DNA of 64,000 nucleotides from Sphingopyxis terrae subsp. terrae NBRC 15098 (GCF_001610975.1 NZ_CP013342.1:1993001-2057000); one strand, 5' to 3'. Shown: positions 26,777 through 35,396, numbered from the stretch's first letter. Numbers and translations: made by a program. Notes: generated by a model from the letters alone, not told the origin.

Positions 26777-27679
26777 TTACGACAATTTTCCTGGCTCGGG
26801 GACGAACAGCGTGCGTGCGGCCTGCACTTCGGCGTCGAGCCAGTCGATGAAGGCGCGAATCCGCGGCTGCGGCGCGATGTCGCGGTGCAGCGCCAGCCAG
26901 AAGGCGCGCGCGATCGTCTGGTCGCGGCGGACGCGGACGAGCGCGGGGTCACCCGCAGCAAGGAAGCAGGGCAGGACGCCGACTCCGGCACCGCCCGCGA
27001 TCATCCGCCGCTGCGCGAGGATCGAAGAGGATCGGATGCCAGCGCGCAACCCCGGTTCGATCTCGCCCAGATAGTCGAGTTCGGGGGCATAGAGGATGTC
27101 GGGGACATAGCCGGCGACGGGAATACCGGTACGCGAGAGGGGCGCCGCTTCGACCGCCCGATGCCAGTCGCGGCGGTCGGCGGGGGCGTAGAGGCCGAGG
27201 CTGTAGTCCGCGAGCTTGCGCGTGATCAGCGGGCCCTTGCGGGGCCGCGCGAGCAGCACCGCCATATCGGCCTCGCGCCGCGAGGGGTTGAGGAAACCCG
27301 ACGAAGCGACAAGGTCGATCTCGAGCTCGGGGTGCGCCGCGACGAAGGCGGCGAGGCGCGGCGCGATGAAGCTGCCCCCAAAACCTTCGGAGACGCTGAT
27401 CCGCAATTGCCCCGAAAGCGCCGTGCCGCCATCGCCTGCCGAATGGATGCGCGCGGCCGCTGCCGCCATCGCTTCGGCATGCGGAACGAGCGCCCGACCG
27501 GCGGCGGTCAGAACGAAACCCGTCGGCGCGCGTTCGAACAGCGTCTGCTGCAAGGCGCTTTCCAGTGCACTGATGCGGCGGCTGACCGTCGTGGCGTCGA
27601 CGTGGAGCGCCTGGCCGGCTCGCGCCAGCGTGCCATGACGCGCAACCATCTGGAAATATTGCAGGCTGTCCCAATCCAT
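26777..27679 (-). CDS. LysR-family transcriptional regulator
   Basis: 300 aa from the ATG at 27679 (MDWDSLQYFQMVARHGTLARAG), the normal LTTR opening. An upstream in-frame ATG at 27724 is not supported by homologous LTTR starts. The N-terminal winged helix-turn-helix covers residues ~2-60 (HVDATTVSRRISALESALQQ), and a substrate-binding-like effector domain covers ~90-290. Its ATG lies within a 28-bp palindrome that is probably its operator. It sits between the RND operon (same strand, downstream) and mmsA (divergent), so it may control either or both. Its effector is unknown. Confidence 0.9.
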   Translation of the reverse strand: MDWDSLQYFQMVARHGTLARAGQALHVDATTVSRRISALESALQQTLFERAPTGFVLTAAGRALVPHAEAMAAAAARIHSAGDGGTALSGQLRISVSEGFGGSFIAPRLAAFVAAHPELEIDLVASSGFLNPSRREADMAVLLARPRKGPLITRKLADYSLGLYAPADRRDWHRAVEAAPLSRTGIPVAGYVPDILYAPELDYLGEIEPGLRAGIRSSSILAQRRMIAGGAGVGVLPCFLAAGDPALVRVRRDQTIARAFWLALHRDIAPQPRIRAFIDWLDAEVQAARTLFVPEPGKLS

Positions 27680-27703
27680 ATGCTGCAAATATGCAGGATA
27701 TGG
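27676..27703. promoter_or_regulatory. Near-perfect 28-bp palindrome, probable LysR operator
   Basis: The arms are CCATAT-N-CTGCA and TGCAG-N-ATATGG around a 4-base centre (AATA); 11 of 12 positions per arm pair. It contains the T-N11-A type spacing seen at LTTR sites. It covers the start codon of the LysR gene and lies about 80 bases upstream of mmsA, so binding would both autoregulate the regulator and affect mmsA. Confidence 0.65.
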
Positions 27704-27780
27704 CTGCAAGTCTATCCCTTGCAATCGCGCTGGTTTTGGTTTGTGGCTGCGACACGTCAGAAACGGGAGACTCGACCCTC

Positions 27781-29277
27781 ATGCGACAGATCGATCATCA
27801 CATCGTCGGCGGTGCCGGCGGCAATACGGGACGGCTCGGCGACGTGCTCGATCCGAACAATGGCGGCGTTCAGGCGCAGGTGGCGCTTGGCGACAAGGCG
27901 CTCCTCGATCGCGCGGTCGCGGCGGCCAAGGCGGCGCAGCCGGCCTGGGCCGCAGTGAATCCCCAGCGCCGCGCGCGGGTGATGTTCGAATATAAGCGGC
28001 TGGTAGAGGCCAATATGGACGAGCTTGCTCAGATGCTCTCGGCCGAACATGGCAAGGTGATCGCCGATGCCAAGGGCGACATCCAGCGCGGGCTGGAGGT
28101 CGTCGAATTCTGTTGCGGCATCCCGCATGTGCTGAAGGGCGAATATACGCAGGGCGCCGGCCCCGGCATCGACGTCTATTCGATGCGCCAGCCGCTCGGC
28201 ATCGGCGTCGGCATCACGCCGTTCAACTTTCCCGCGATGATTCCGTTGTGGATGGGCGCGGTCGCCACCGCGGTCGGCAATGCCTTCATCCTGAAGCCCA
28301 GCGAACGCGACCCGTCGGTTCCCGTCCGCCTGGCCGAACTGTTCCTCGAAGCCGGAATGCCCGAGGGGATTTTCCAGGTCGTCCACGGTGACAAGGAAAT
28401 GGTCGATGCCATCCTCGATCATCCCGACATCGCCGCGGTCAGCTTCGTCGGCTCGTCGGACATCGCCCATTATGTCTATGAACGCGGCGTGCGCGCGGGC
28501 AAGCGGGTGCAGGCGATGGGCGGCGCGAAGAATCACGGCATCGTCATGCCCGACGCCGATCTCGACCAGGTGGTCAGCGACCTGACCGGCGCCGCCTTCG
28601 GCTCGGCGGGCGAACGCTGCATGGCGCTGCCCGTCGTCGTCCCGGTGGGCGAGGATACGGCGCAGCGACTGCGCGACAAGCTGGTCCCGGCGATCGAGGC
28701 GCTGCGCGTCGGCGTATCGACCGATCCCGACGCGCATTACGGCCCCGTGGTGACGCAGGCGCACAAGGAAAAGGTCGAAGGCTGGATCGCGAAATGTGCC
28801 GACGAAGGCGCCGAGCTGGTCGTCGACGGGCGCGGCTTTACCTTGCAGGGGCATGAAAAGGGCTTCTTCGTCGGCCCGACGCTGTTCGACCATGTCACCC
28901 CCGAGATGGAAAGCTACAAGGAAGAAATCTTCGGCCCGGTGCTGCAGATCGTCCGCGCGCCCGATTTCGAAACCGCGCTCGAACTGCCGTCGAGGCATCA
29001 GTATGGCAACGGCGTCGCCATCTTCACGCGCAACGGCCACGCCGCGCGCGAATTTGCCGCGCGCGTCAATGTCGGCATGGTCGGCATCAACGTGCCGATT
29101 CCGGTGCCCGTCGCCTATCACACCTTCGGCGGCTGGAAGCGCTCGGCGTTCGGCGATACCAACCAGCACGGCATGGAGGGGGTCAAATTCTGGACCAAGG
29201 TCAAGACCGTGACCGCGCGCTGGCCCGATGGGTCGCTTGACGGCGGCAACGCCTTCGTCATCCCGACCATGGGCTGA
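27781..29277 (+). CDS. mmsA: CoA-acylating methylmalonate-semialdehyde dehydrogenase
   Basis: 498 aa from the ATG at 27781 (MRQIDHHIVGG). An earlier in-frame ATG at 27691 would add a signal-like peptide and is rejected. The aldehyde dehydrogenase fold is complete, with the catalytic cysteine C280 in GSAGERCMALP and the PFNFPAMIPLWMGAVA segment typical of MmsA. It oxidises methylmalonate semialdehyde (from valine) or malonate semialdehyde to propionyl-CoA or acetyl-CoA with NAD+. It opens the valine-degradation region and is divergent from the LysR gene. GGGAG lies about 12 bases upstream. Confidence 0.95.
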   Translation: MRQIDHHIVGGAGGNTGRLGDVLDPNNGGVQAQVALGDKALLDRAVAAAKAAQPAWAAVNPQRRARVMFEYKRLVEANMDELAQMLSAEHGKVIADAKGDIQRGLEVVEFCCGIPHVLKGEYTQGAGPGIDVYSMRQPLGIGVGITPFNFPAMIPLWMGAVATAVGNAFILKPSERDPSVPVRLAELFLEAGMPEGIFQVVHGDKEMVDAILDHPDIAAVSFVGSSDIAHYVYERGVRAGKRVQAMGGAKNHGIVMPDADLDQVVSDLTGAAFGSAGERCMALPVVVPVGEDTAQRLRDKLVPAIEALRVGVSTDPDAHYGPVVTQAHKEKVEGWIAKCADEGAELVVDGRGFTLQGHEKGFFVGPTLFDHVTPEMESYKEEIFGPVLQIVRAPDFETALELPSRHQYGNGVAIFTRNGHAAREFAARVNVGMVGINVPIPVPVAYHTFGGWKRSAFGDTNQHGMEGVKFWTKVKTVTARWPDGSLDGGNAFVIPTMG

Positions 29278-29364
29278 CGGCGCGCTGGCGATGAAACCGG
29301 CCCCCGTCATCGGGCATTTCCTGTTGGGGCGCCGGCCGGTCGCTGGCGCCGTGCAGGAGATCGA

Positions 29365-29940
29365 ATGATGACGCGCTGGCTGTTTTCCGCTCCCTTGCTG
29401 CTGCTTGCCGGGTGCAGCGGCGGCAGCGACGGCACCGATGGCACCGATGACAAGGCACCCGCCGCTGAGGAACAGGCGGCCGATGCGCCGGCCGGGCCTT
29501 CGCAAAACGCGCCTGCTCAACCGGCGCCCGCCGCGGGCGGCGCCAGCGATGCCGACCTCGCCTATGTTGCCGATCCGTCGGTGGCCCCGCCGAAGGCACC
29601 CGAAGCGGGGGTCGGTATCGGCGAGCAGGCGATTCCGGTTGCCATCCGCGGTCGCTGGGCGCTGAAGGCGGAGGATTGCGGCGCGCGTCCCGGCACCGAC
29701 CTGACCGCGCTGGTGATCGACGCAAAGACGCTGCGCTTCTTCGAATCGGCGGGCGATCTGGCGCGGGTGCGCGACCGCGATGTAAACCGCATCGTCGCCG
29801 ATTATAAATTCAGCGGCGAAGGGCAGCAGTGGGACCGGCTGATGCTGCTCGGCCTCGCCGACGGCGGCAAGACGCTCGTTCGCCGCGATTATGGCGATGG
29901 TGCCGCGCCCGACGCGATGCGCTATACCCGCTGCGCCTGA
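29365..29940 (+). CDS. Hypothetical lipoprotein
   Basis: 191 aa. A lipoprotein signal peptide ends LLAGC (Cys17), followed by an acidic, Gly/Ala/Pro-rich linker to about residue 80. The C-terminal globular part has AIPVAIRGRWALKAEDCGAR, IDAKTLRFFES and a final YTRC, with two cysteines that may pair. I do not recognise a named family; similar small lipoproteins of unknown function occur in sphingomonads. The start could be either of the two adjacent ATGs. GGAG lies about 7 bases upstream. It stands between mmsA and the I78 inhibitor-like gene. Confidence 0.75.
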   Translation: MMTRWLFSAPLLLLAGCSGGSDGTDGTDDKAPAAEEQAADAPAGPSQNAPAQPAPAAGGASDADLAYVADPSVAPPKAPEAGVGIGEQAIPVAIRGRWALKAEDCGARPGTDLTALVIDAKTLRFFESAGDLARVRDRDVNRIVADYKFSGEGQQWDRLMLLGLADGGKTLVRRDYGDGAAPDAMRYTRCA

Positions 29941-29961
29941 CTTGCGAAGAAAGGGAGATAT

Positions 29962-30270
29962 ATGATGGATATCCGTTTTCTGACCCTCACCGCCGTCCTG
30001 CCGCTCGCCGCCTGCGCCAGCGCCGGGGACGGTTCTCCCTCCGATGCCGCGCCGCCGCCGGCCGCGATGACGTGCAGCGCCGATGCGGCGCAAAGCTATG
30101 TCGGCCAGACCGCGAGCCCCGAGCTGGGCGGCGCCATCCTGAAAGCGACCGGCGCGCGCACGCTGCGCTGGGGCCCGCCGCGCAGCGCGATGACGATGGA
30201 TTATCGGCAGGACCGGGTGAACGTCATGTACGACGACGCCTACAAGATCACGCAGGTTACGTGTGGCTGA
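29962..30270 (+). CDS. I78-family peptidase-inhibitor-like lipoprotein
   Basis: 102 aa. The signal peptide ends LAAC (lipobox). The mature part has the I78 pattern: AAQSYVGQTASPELGGAIL, TGARTLRWGPP, MTMDYRQDRVNVMYDD and a terminal ITQVTCG, with two cysteines positioned for a disulfide. Family members are small periplasmic inhibitors of serine proteases. The ending overlaps the next gene by 8 bases. AAGGGAG lies upstream. Confidence 0.85.
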   Translation: MMDIRFLTLTAVLPLAACASAGDGSPSDAAPPPAAMTCSADAAQSYVGQTASPELGGAILKATGARTLRWGPPRSAMTMDYRQDRVNVMYDDAYKITQVTCG

Positions 30271-30664
30271 CGGTTGGCGGCGCAATCACGGCTCGGCGTC
30301 GCCCTTTGAGCCCGTGTACGGTTACAGCCGCGCGGTCCGGGTCGGCAATCGCATCGACGTCGCCGGCTGCGCGCCGATCGAGCCCGACGGTTCGTCGACC
30401 GTCGGCGACGCCGGAGTGCAGGCCGCGCGCTGCCTGACGATCATCGGCGAAGCGCTCGAAGCCCTGGGCGGCAGCTTCGCCGACGTCGTGCGCACCCGCA
30501 TGTATATCACCGACGCCGCCGATGCCGATCGCGTCGGACAGGCGCATGGCGCCATATTCGGCGCGATCCGCCCGGCCGCCACGATGCTCGTCATTCCGGC
30601 GCTGATCCGCCCCGAATGGAAAGTCGAAATCGAGGCCGAGGCCATTTTAGAGACAGGGATATGA
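30263..30664 (+). CDS. RidA/YjgF-family protein
   Basis: 133 aa with a GTG start at 30263. The Rid fold is recognisable: AVRVGNRIDVAGCAPIEPDG, QAARCLTIIGEALEALGGSFADVVRTRMYITDA, and EIEAEAIL at the end. Canonical RidA proteins deaminate reactive enamines/imines such as 2-aminoacrylate. This member has an altered N-terminus, so it may belong to an uncharacterised Rid subgroup. It overlaps the acyl-CoA dehydrogenase start by ATGA, so it is translationally coupled to the valine pathway. Confidence 0.85.
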   Translation: MADGWRRNHGSASPFEPVYGYSRAVRVGNRIDVAGCAPIEPDGSSTVGDAGVQAARCLTIIGEALEALGGSFADVVRTRMYITDAADADRVGQAHGAIFGAIRPAATMLVIPALIRPEWKVEIEAEAILETGI

Positions 30665-31806
30665 CCGACCAGTTCCAGCTTACCGACGACCAGCGCGCGA
30701 TCCAGGACATGGCGCGCAAGTTCACCGCCGACGCCATCACGCCCTTTGCGGCCGAATGGGACGAAAAGGCGCATTTCCCGCGCGACGTGATCAAGCAGGC
30801 GGCCGAACTCGGCTTTGCGGCGATCTATGTCAGCGAGGAATCGGGCGGTATCGGCCTCGGCCGGCTCGAGGCGGCATTGATCATGGAGGCGATGTCCTAC
30901 GGTTGCCCGGCGACGAGCGCCTTCATCTCGATCCACAATATGGCGAGCTGGATGATCGACAGCTTCGGCGGCGCTGCGGTGAAGTCGAAATATCTTCCCG
31001 ATCTCGTCACCATGGACCGCATGGCCAGCTACTGCCTCACCGAACCCGGTTCGGGGTCCGACGCTGCGGCGCTCAAGACCACCGCGACGCTCGACGGCGA
31101 CCATTATGTCGTCAATGGCACCAAGCAGTTCATCTCGGGCGCCGGCGTCAACGACCTTTATGTGACGATGGTGCGCACCGGCCAGCCGGGACCGAAGGGG
31201 ATCAGTTGCCTCGTCATCGAAAAGGACATGCCCGGTGTCAGCTTCGGCGCGAAGGAACGCAAGCTCGGCTGGAACGCCTCGCCGACCGCGCAGGTGATCT
31301 TCGACAATGTGAAGGTGCCGGTCGAAAACCGCGTCGGTGCGGAAGGCGACGGCTTCCGCTTTGCGATGGCGGGGCTCGACGGCGGCCGCCTCAACATCGG
31401 CGCCTGCTCGCTCGGCGGGGCGCAGCGCTGCCTTGACGAGGCGATCGCCTATACCAAGGACCGCCAGCAGTTCGGCCAGCCGATTTCGGATTTCCAGAAC
31501 ACCCAGTTCATGCTTGCCGACATGGCAACCGACCTCGAAGCCGCGCGTGCCCTCCTCTATATGGCGGCGGCAAAGGTCACCGCGAACGCGCCCGACAAGT
31601 CGCGCTTCTCGGCGATGGCGAAGCGGCTTGCGACCGACAACGGCAGCAAGATCGTCAACGACGCGCTGCAATTGTTCGGCGGTTACGGCTATCTGAAGGA
31701 TTATCCGATCGAGCGTTTCTGGCGCGACCTGCGCGTCCATTCGATCCTCGAAGGCACCAATCAGGTCATGCGGATGATCGTGGGAAGGGATTTGCTGCGC
31801 CAATGA
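30661..31806 (+). CDS. Acyl-CoA dehydrogenase, probable isobutyryl-CoA dehydrogenase
   Basis: 381 aa from the ATG at 30661, which overlaps the RidA-like stop. The FAD-binding signatures YCLTEPGSGSDAAALKT and LQLFGGYGYLKDYPIERFWR are present, and the catalytic glutamate is E364 in HSILEGTNQVMR. Members next to 3-hydroxyisobutyryl-CoA hydrolase, enoyl-CoA hydratase and mmsB act on isobutyryl-CoA (ACAD8 type), giving methacrylyl-CoA in valine degradation. The substrate is inferred from this context. Confidence 0.9.
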   Translation: MTDQFQLTDDQRAIQDMARKFTADAITPFAAEWDEKAHFPRDVIKQAAELGFAAIYVSEESGGIGLGRLEAALIMEAMSYGCPATSAFISIHNMASWMIDSFGGAAVKSKYLPDLVTMDRMASYCLTEPGSGSDAAALKTTATLDGDHYVVNGTKQFISGAGVNDLYVTMVRTGQPGPKGISCLVIEKDMPGVSFGAKERKLGWNASPTAQVIFDNVKVPVENRVGAEGDGFRFAMAGLDGGRLNIGACSLGGAQRCLDEAIAYTKDRQQFGQPISDFQNTQFMLADMATDLEAARALLYMAAAKVTANAPDKSRFSAMAKRLATDNGSKIVNDALQLFGGYGYLKDYPIERFWRDLRVHSILEGTNQVMRMIVGRDLLRQ

Positions 31807-32849
31807 CCGAAGATGTTCTGATTTCGATCGACGGCCATGCCGGCCGCTTGTCGCTCAATCGTCCGAAGGCGATCCACGCGCTCAACCTGCCGATGTGCCG
31901 GGCGATGATCGATGCGCTGCTCGGATGGCGCGATGACGAGGCCGTCGAGGCGGTCATTATCGACCATAGCGAAGGCCGCGGCTTCTGCGCCGGGGGCGAC
32001 ATTCGCATGCTTGCGGAAAGCGGCGCCAAGGACGGAATGGAGGCGCGGCAGTTCTTCCACACCGAATATCGCCTCAACCATCTGCTTTTCACCTATGCGA
32101 AGCCCGTCGTCGCCTTCATGGACGGCATTACCATGGGCGGCGGGGTCGGCATTTCGCAGCCGGCGAAATATCGTGTCGCGACCGAACATACGCGCTTTGC
32201 GATGCCCGAAACCGGGATCGGCCTGTTCCCTGACGTCGGCGGCGGCTGGTATCTGCCGCGGCTGGAAGGGCGCGTCGGCGCGTATCTCGCGCTCACCGGC
32301 GCGCGGCTCGACGGGGCCGAATGTCTCGCGCTGGGCCTCGCGACCCACTATCTGCCGTCCGAAAAGCTCGCCGAGGCAAAGGCGCGCATCGCGCAGCACC
32401 CCGACCGCATTGGCGGCATATTGGGCGAGCTGTCGGTCACCGCGCCGCCCGCCGCGATCATGCAGCATATCGACCGGATCAACCGCCTGTTCGCCAGCGA
32501 CAGCTATGAAGAGATTCTTGCCGCGCTCGAAGCCGATGGCGGAGAATGGGCCGAAAAGGAACTGGCGACGCTCCACGGCAAATCGCCGCAAACCTGCAAG
32601 GTCGCGCTCCGCCAGCTCAAGGAAGGCGGTGCGATGCACGACTTCGCCGCGCAGATGACGCAGGAATATGCGATCGGCAGCCGGGTGGTGCAGATGCACG
32701 ATTTCATCGAGGGCGTCCGCGCGCTGATCATCGACAAGGACAACAGCCCGAAATGGGACCCGCCGACACCAGAGGCAGTCACCGACGACTGGATCGACGC
32801 GATCTTCGCGCCGCTGCCCGAGAATGAGAAATGGACCCCTCTAGCCTAA
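31803..32849 (+). CDS. 3-Hydroxyisobutyryl-CoA hydrolase (crotonase family)
   Basis: 348 aa, matching HIBCH in length. The oxyanion-hole segment GRGFCAGGDIRML and the catalytic acidic residues E136 and D144 in MPETGIGLFPDVGGGWYLPRL are conserved. It cleaves 3-hydroxyisobutyryl-CoA to free 3-hydroxyisobutyrate, the substrate of the MmsB encoded downstream. The start overlaps the dehydrogenase stop (ATGA). A 60-base palindromic repeat follows the gene. Confidence 0.94.
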   Translation: MTEDVLISIDGHAGRLSLNRPKAIHALNLPMCRAMIDALLGWRDDEAVEAVIIDHSEGRGFCAGGDIRMLAESGAKDGMEARQFFHTEYRLNHLLFTYAKPVVAFMDGITMGGGVGISQPAKYRVATEHTRFAMPETGIGLFPDVGGGWYLPRLEGRVGAYLALTGARLDGAECLALGLATHYLPSEKLAEAKARIAQHPDRIGGILGELSVTAPPAAIMQHIDRINRLFASDSYEEILAALEADGGEWAEKELATLHGKSPQTCKVALRQLKEGGAMHDFAAQMTQEYAIGSRVVQMHDFIEGVRALIIDKDNSPKWDPPTPEAVTDDWIDAIFAPLPENEKWTPLA

Positions 32850-32850
32850 C

Positions 32851-32910
32851 CGTCACCCCGGCGAAGGCCGGGGTCTCACCGTTGAGATTCCGGCCTTCGC
32901 CGGAATGACG
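32851..32910. repeat. Intergenic palindromic repeat (type A), copy 1
   Basis: Inverted repeat: CGTCA plus CCGGCGAAGGCCGG on the left, CCGGCCTTCGCCGG plus TGACG on the right, with TCTCA/TGAGA near the centre. It lies between the hydrolase and enoyl-CoA hydratase genes. It is related to, but not the same as, the repeats at 33744 and 37611, and may stabilise or attenuate the transcript. Confidence 0.75.
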
Positions 32911-32923
32911 AAGGAGATACCGA

Positions 32924-33706
32924 ATGACTTACGAAACCCTCCTCGTCGAACAGCGCGGCGCCGTCACGCTCGTCACGCTCAACCGCCCGCAGGCGCTCAA
33001 TGCCCTGAACTCCGATGTGCTGAACGACCTTATCGCCGCATTCGCGGCTTTCGAGGCCGATGACAGCCAGCGCTGCGCCGTTCTTACCGGATCGGGCGAC
33101 AAGGCGTTCGCCGCGGGCGCCGACATCAAGGAAATGGCCGACAAGCCCGCCGCCGATTTCTATCTCGAGGACTTCTTCTCGAAATGGACGAGCGACTTCG
33201 CGAAGAAGGTCAGGAAGCCGTGGATCGCCGCGGTCAACGGTTTTGCCTTGGGCGGTGGCTGCGAACTGGCGATGATGGCTGACTTCATCATCGCGTCGGA
33301 AAAAGCGAAATTCGGCCAGCCCGAAATCAAGCTCGGCGTCGCCCCCGGCATGGGCGGGTCGCAGCGGCTGACCCGCGCGGTGGGCAAGGCGAAGGCGATG
33401 GAAATGTGCCTCACCGGCCGGATGATGGACGCCGCCGAAGCCGAGCGTTCGGGCCTTGTTGCACGCGTGGTTGCGCATGAAACGCTCGTCGACGAAGCGG
33501 TGAAGACCGCGACCACGATTGCAGGCATGCCGCCGATGGCTGCGATGGTGAACAAGGATATGGTCAACGCGGCGTTCGAAACGACGCTCGACCAGGGCCT
33601 TCTCTACGAACGCCGCCTGTTCCAGATCCTCGCCGCGACCGAGGACAAGGTCGAAGGCATGGCCGCGTTCATCGAAAAACGCGAAGGCGTGTGGAAGGGG
33701 CGGTGA
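32924..33706 (+). CDS. Enoyl-CoA hydratase (crotonase family)
   Basis: 260 aa. The oxyanion-hole motif [11 protein letters not shown] and the two catalytic glutamates E114 (GGGCELAMM) and E134 ([12 protein letters not shown]) are intact, so it should be an active hydratase. In this operon it most likely hydrates methacrylyl-CoA to 3-hydroxyisobutyryl-CoA, although broad specificity for short enoyl-CoAs is common. It is preceded by AAGGAG and by the palindromic repeat. Confidence 0.93.
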   Translation: MTYETLLVEQRGAVTLVTLNRPQALNALNSDVLNDLIAAFAAFEADDSQRCAVLTGSGDKAFAAGADIKEMADKPAADFYLEDFFSKWTSDFAKKVRKPWIAAVNGFALGGGCELAMMADFIIASEKAKFGQPEIKLGVAPGMGGSQRLTRAVGKAKAMEMCLTGRMMDAAEAERSGLVARVVAHETLVDEAVKTATTIAGMPPMAAMVNKDMVNAAFETTLDQGLLYERRLFQILAATEDKVEGMAAFIEKREGVWKGR

Positions 33707-33743
33707 TCGTCTCGAACATAATCCATCTTTTGAGTGAAAAGCT

Positions 33744-33830
33744 GTGTGCCCCCGCGAAGGCGGGGGCCCATCATCGGACGGCGCAATTCAAACTGCCGGA
33801 TGATGGATCCCCGCCTTCGCGGGGACACAC
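33744..33830. repeat. Intergenic palindromic repeat (type B), copy 1
   Basis: Large inverted repeat: GTGTG-CCCCCGCGAAGGCGGGGG on the left and CCCCGCCTTCGCGGGG-ACACAC on the right, with an inner pair CCATCATC/GATGATGG. It lies between the hydratase and mmsB. Its left ~37 bases are nearly identical to those of the copy at 37611, with two differences. Confidence 0.85.
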
Positions 33831-33857
33831 AAGTCATTGAGGTTTGTGGAGAGAAAT

Positions 33858-34733
33858 ATGAAAATCGCCTTTATCGGACTAGGCAACATGGGCGGCGGGA
33901 TGGCCGCGAACCTTGCGAAGGCGGGCCACGACGTCCGCGCCTTCGACCTCAGCGAAGAGGCGCTGACGCGGGCGGTAGAAGCGGGCTGCACCCGCGCCGC
34001 ATCGGCGGCCGAGGCGGTGACCGGCGCCGAGGCTGTCGTGACCATGCTCCCTGCGGGCAAGCATGTCGCGGGCGTTTATGACGCCGAGGTCTTTCCCAAT
34101 GCCGCGCCCGGCACTCTGCTGCTCGATTGCTCGACGATCGACGTCGCAACCGCGCGCTCGAACATCGAAGCGGCGACGGCGAAGGGCCTCGTCGCGGTCG
34201 ACGCGCCGGTTTCGGGCGGGATCGCCGCTGCGAATGCGGGCACGCTTACCTTCATGGTCGGCGGCACCGACGAAGGTTTCGCGCGCGCCGAACCGATCCT
34301 CGCGAAAATGGGCAAGGCGGTGATCCACGCCGGCGACGCGGGTGCGGGGCAGGGCGCGAAGATCTGCAACAACATGCTGCTCGGCGCCTCGATGATCGCG
34401 ACGTGCGAAACGCTTGCGCTTGCGCAGAAGCTCGGGCTCGACCCGCAGAAATTCTTCGACATCGCCAGCGTGTCGTCGGGGCAATGCTGGTCGCTCACCA
34501 GCTATGCGCCGCTCCCGGGCGTCGGGCCGACGACTCCCGCCGACAATGATTACAAGGGCGGGTTCGCCGCGGCCCTGATGCTCAAGGATCTCCGCCTCGC
34601 GATGGAAGCGGCAGCGAGCGTCGAGGCTGAGGTCCCGATGGGGTCGAAGGCCCGCGAACTCTATGAAGCGTTCGTCGCCGCCGATGAAGGCGGACATGAT
34701 TTTTCCGCGATCATCAAGACATTGCAGGATTGA
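33858..34733 (+). CDS. mmsB: 3-Hydroxyisobutyrate dehydrogenase
   Basis: 291 aa from the ATG at 33858 (MKIAFIGLGNMGGGMAANLA). An earlier in-frame start lies near the end of the repeat and is rejected. It contains the Rossmann motif GLGNMGGGM (residues 8-16), the substrate loop DAPVSGG (115-121) and the catalytic lysine K168 (GQGAKICNNMLLG). It oxidises 3-hydroxyisobutyrate to methylmalonate semialdehyde, the MmsA substrate, closing the valine pathway encoded here. GGAGAGA precedes the start. Confidence 0.95.
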   Translation: MKIAFIGLGNMGGGMAANLAKAGHDVRAFDLSEEALTRAVEAGCTRAASAAEAVTGAEAVVTMLPAGKHVAGVYDAEVFPNAAPGTLLLDCSTIDVATARSNIEAATAKGLVAVDAPVSGGIAAANAGTLTFMVGGTDEGFARAEPILAKMGKAVIHAGDAGAGQGAKICNNMLLGASMIATCETLALAQKLGLDPQKFFDIASVSSGQCWSLTSYAPLPGVGPTTPADNDYKGGFAAALMLKDLRLAMEAAASVEAEVPMGSKARELYEAFVAADEGGHDFSAIIKTLQD

Positions 34734-34862
34734 GCCGCAACGCCGCCCGTGACCGTTTGGGGTCGATTCCGGTCATACGACCCAGATCGACGGCGAACGA
34801 CGACTTTGGGGAGGGGAGCGGACGTTTCACGTTCGTGCAAGAATGGATTGCGACACGGAGGC

Positions 34863-35030
34863 TCAGTGCTGCGGACCGCTCAACAACAGGAGAGTCGCCC
34901 AAGCGACGATCAAGATAGTTAGCAGGCCCCACGTTGACAAAAGCCAGGCTTTAGAGCGCACATCTCTGGCGGTCTGCACAACTGCATACATAAGGACCGG
35001 CAAAAAGAATAATGCAGCCGAGCCGCCCAT
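34863..35030 (-). CDS. Small two-helix membrane protein, hypothetical
   Basis: 55 aa, MGGSAALFFLPVLMYAVVQT to the C-terminal LLLLSGPQH. Two hydrophobic helices (about residues 5-18 and 35-51) flank a short charged loop (ARDVRSKAW). GAGGGA lies about 6 bases before the ATG at 35030, which supports translation. I do not recognise a family. It stands alone between mmsB and the minus-strand genes in a stretch richer in A/T than its surroundings. Confidence 0.55.
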   Translation of the reverse strand: MGGSAALFFLPVLMYAVVQTARDVRSKAWLLSTWGLLTILIVAWATLLLLSGPQH

Positions 35031-35159
35031 AAATGTCCCTCGAGGTTAAACCGATTTCATCGCCATGCGCGAGTTTGGCCGCGCGATGATCGACATTATG
35101 GACAAACAACCATGTCCGCAATCGGTCGATAACCGAACCCACCGCGGTCCGGCACCAGT

Positions 35160-35396
35160 TCAATAGAAATCCGCTGTCTCGCCGCCATTGAGCCTTTTGG
35201 TGCGATGCACTTGCGTGGGCGCTTTGCTGTCGCCGGAGCGCACTTCCAGTCGGCCGTTCACCCGCCGCACCTCGGCCGGGGCCACTATGCGCGCGCGGGC
35301 GACGCCCACGGCGCTTGCCTGCGGCGGCGGAGCTTGCGCTGCCGTCGGTGCGCCCGCAGCGACGAGCAGGGCGAGGGCAAAGGACATGGCGTTCAT
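35160..35396 (-). CDS. Small secreted hypothetical protein
   Basis: 78 aa. The N-terminus is a good Sec signal (MNAMSFALALLVAAGAPTAAQA, cleavage likely after AQA). The mature part of about 55 residues is short and basic (RARIVAPAEVRRVNGRLEVR, RTKRLNGGETADFY). No family recognised. It is transcribed in the same direction as the small membrane protein at 34863-35030. Confidence 0.5.
   Translation of the reverse strand: MNAMSFALALLVAAGAPTAAQAPPPQASAVGVARARIVAPAEVRRVNGRLEVRSGDSKAPTQVHRTKRLNGGETADFY

Noticed and set aside
23079-27074. A plus-strand open frame of over 1300 codons opposite the RND operon
   Set aside because: It is Arg/Asp/His-rich, spans three well-identified minus-strand genes and a regulator, and is a typical GC-driven antisense frame.
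27691-27780. In-frame N-terminal extension of mmsA that looks like a lipoprotein signal (ends VCGC)
   Set aside because: MmsA is cytoplasmic and starts at MRQIDHH; the extension lies across the palindrome/promoter and is better explained as coincidental translation of regulatory DNA.
34843-35049. A plus-strand 68-codon frame
   Set aside because: It is antisense to the 55-residue membrane protein, which has the better ribosome-binding site and protein-like composition.
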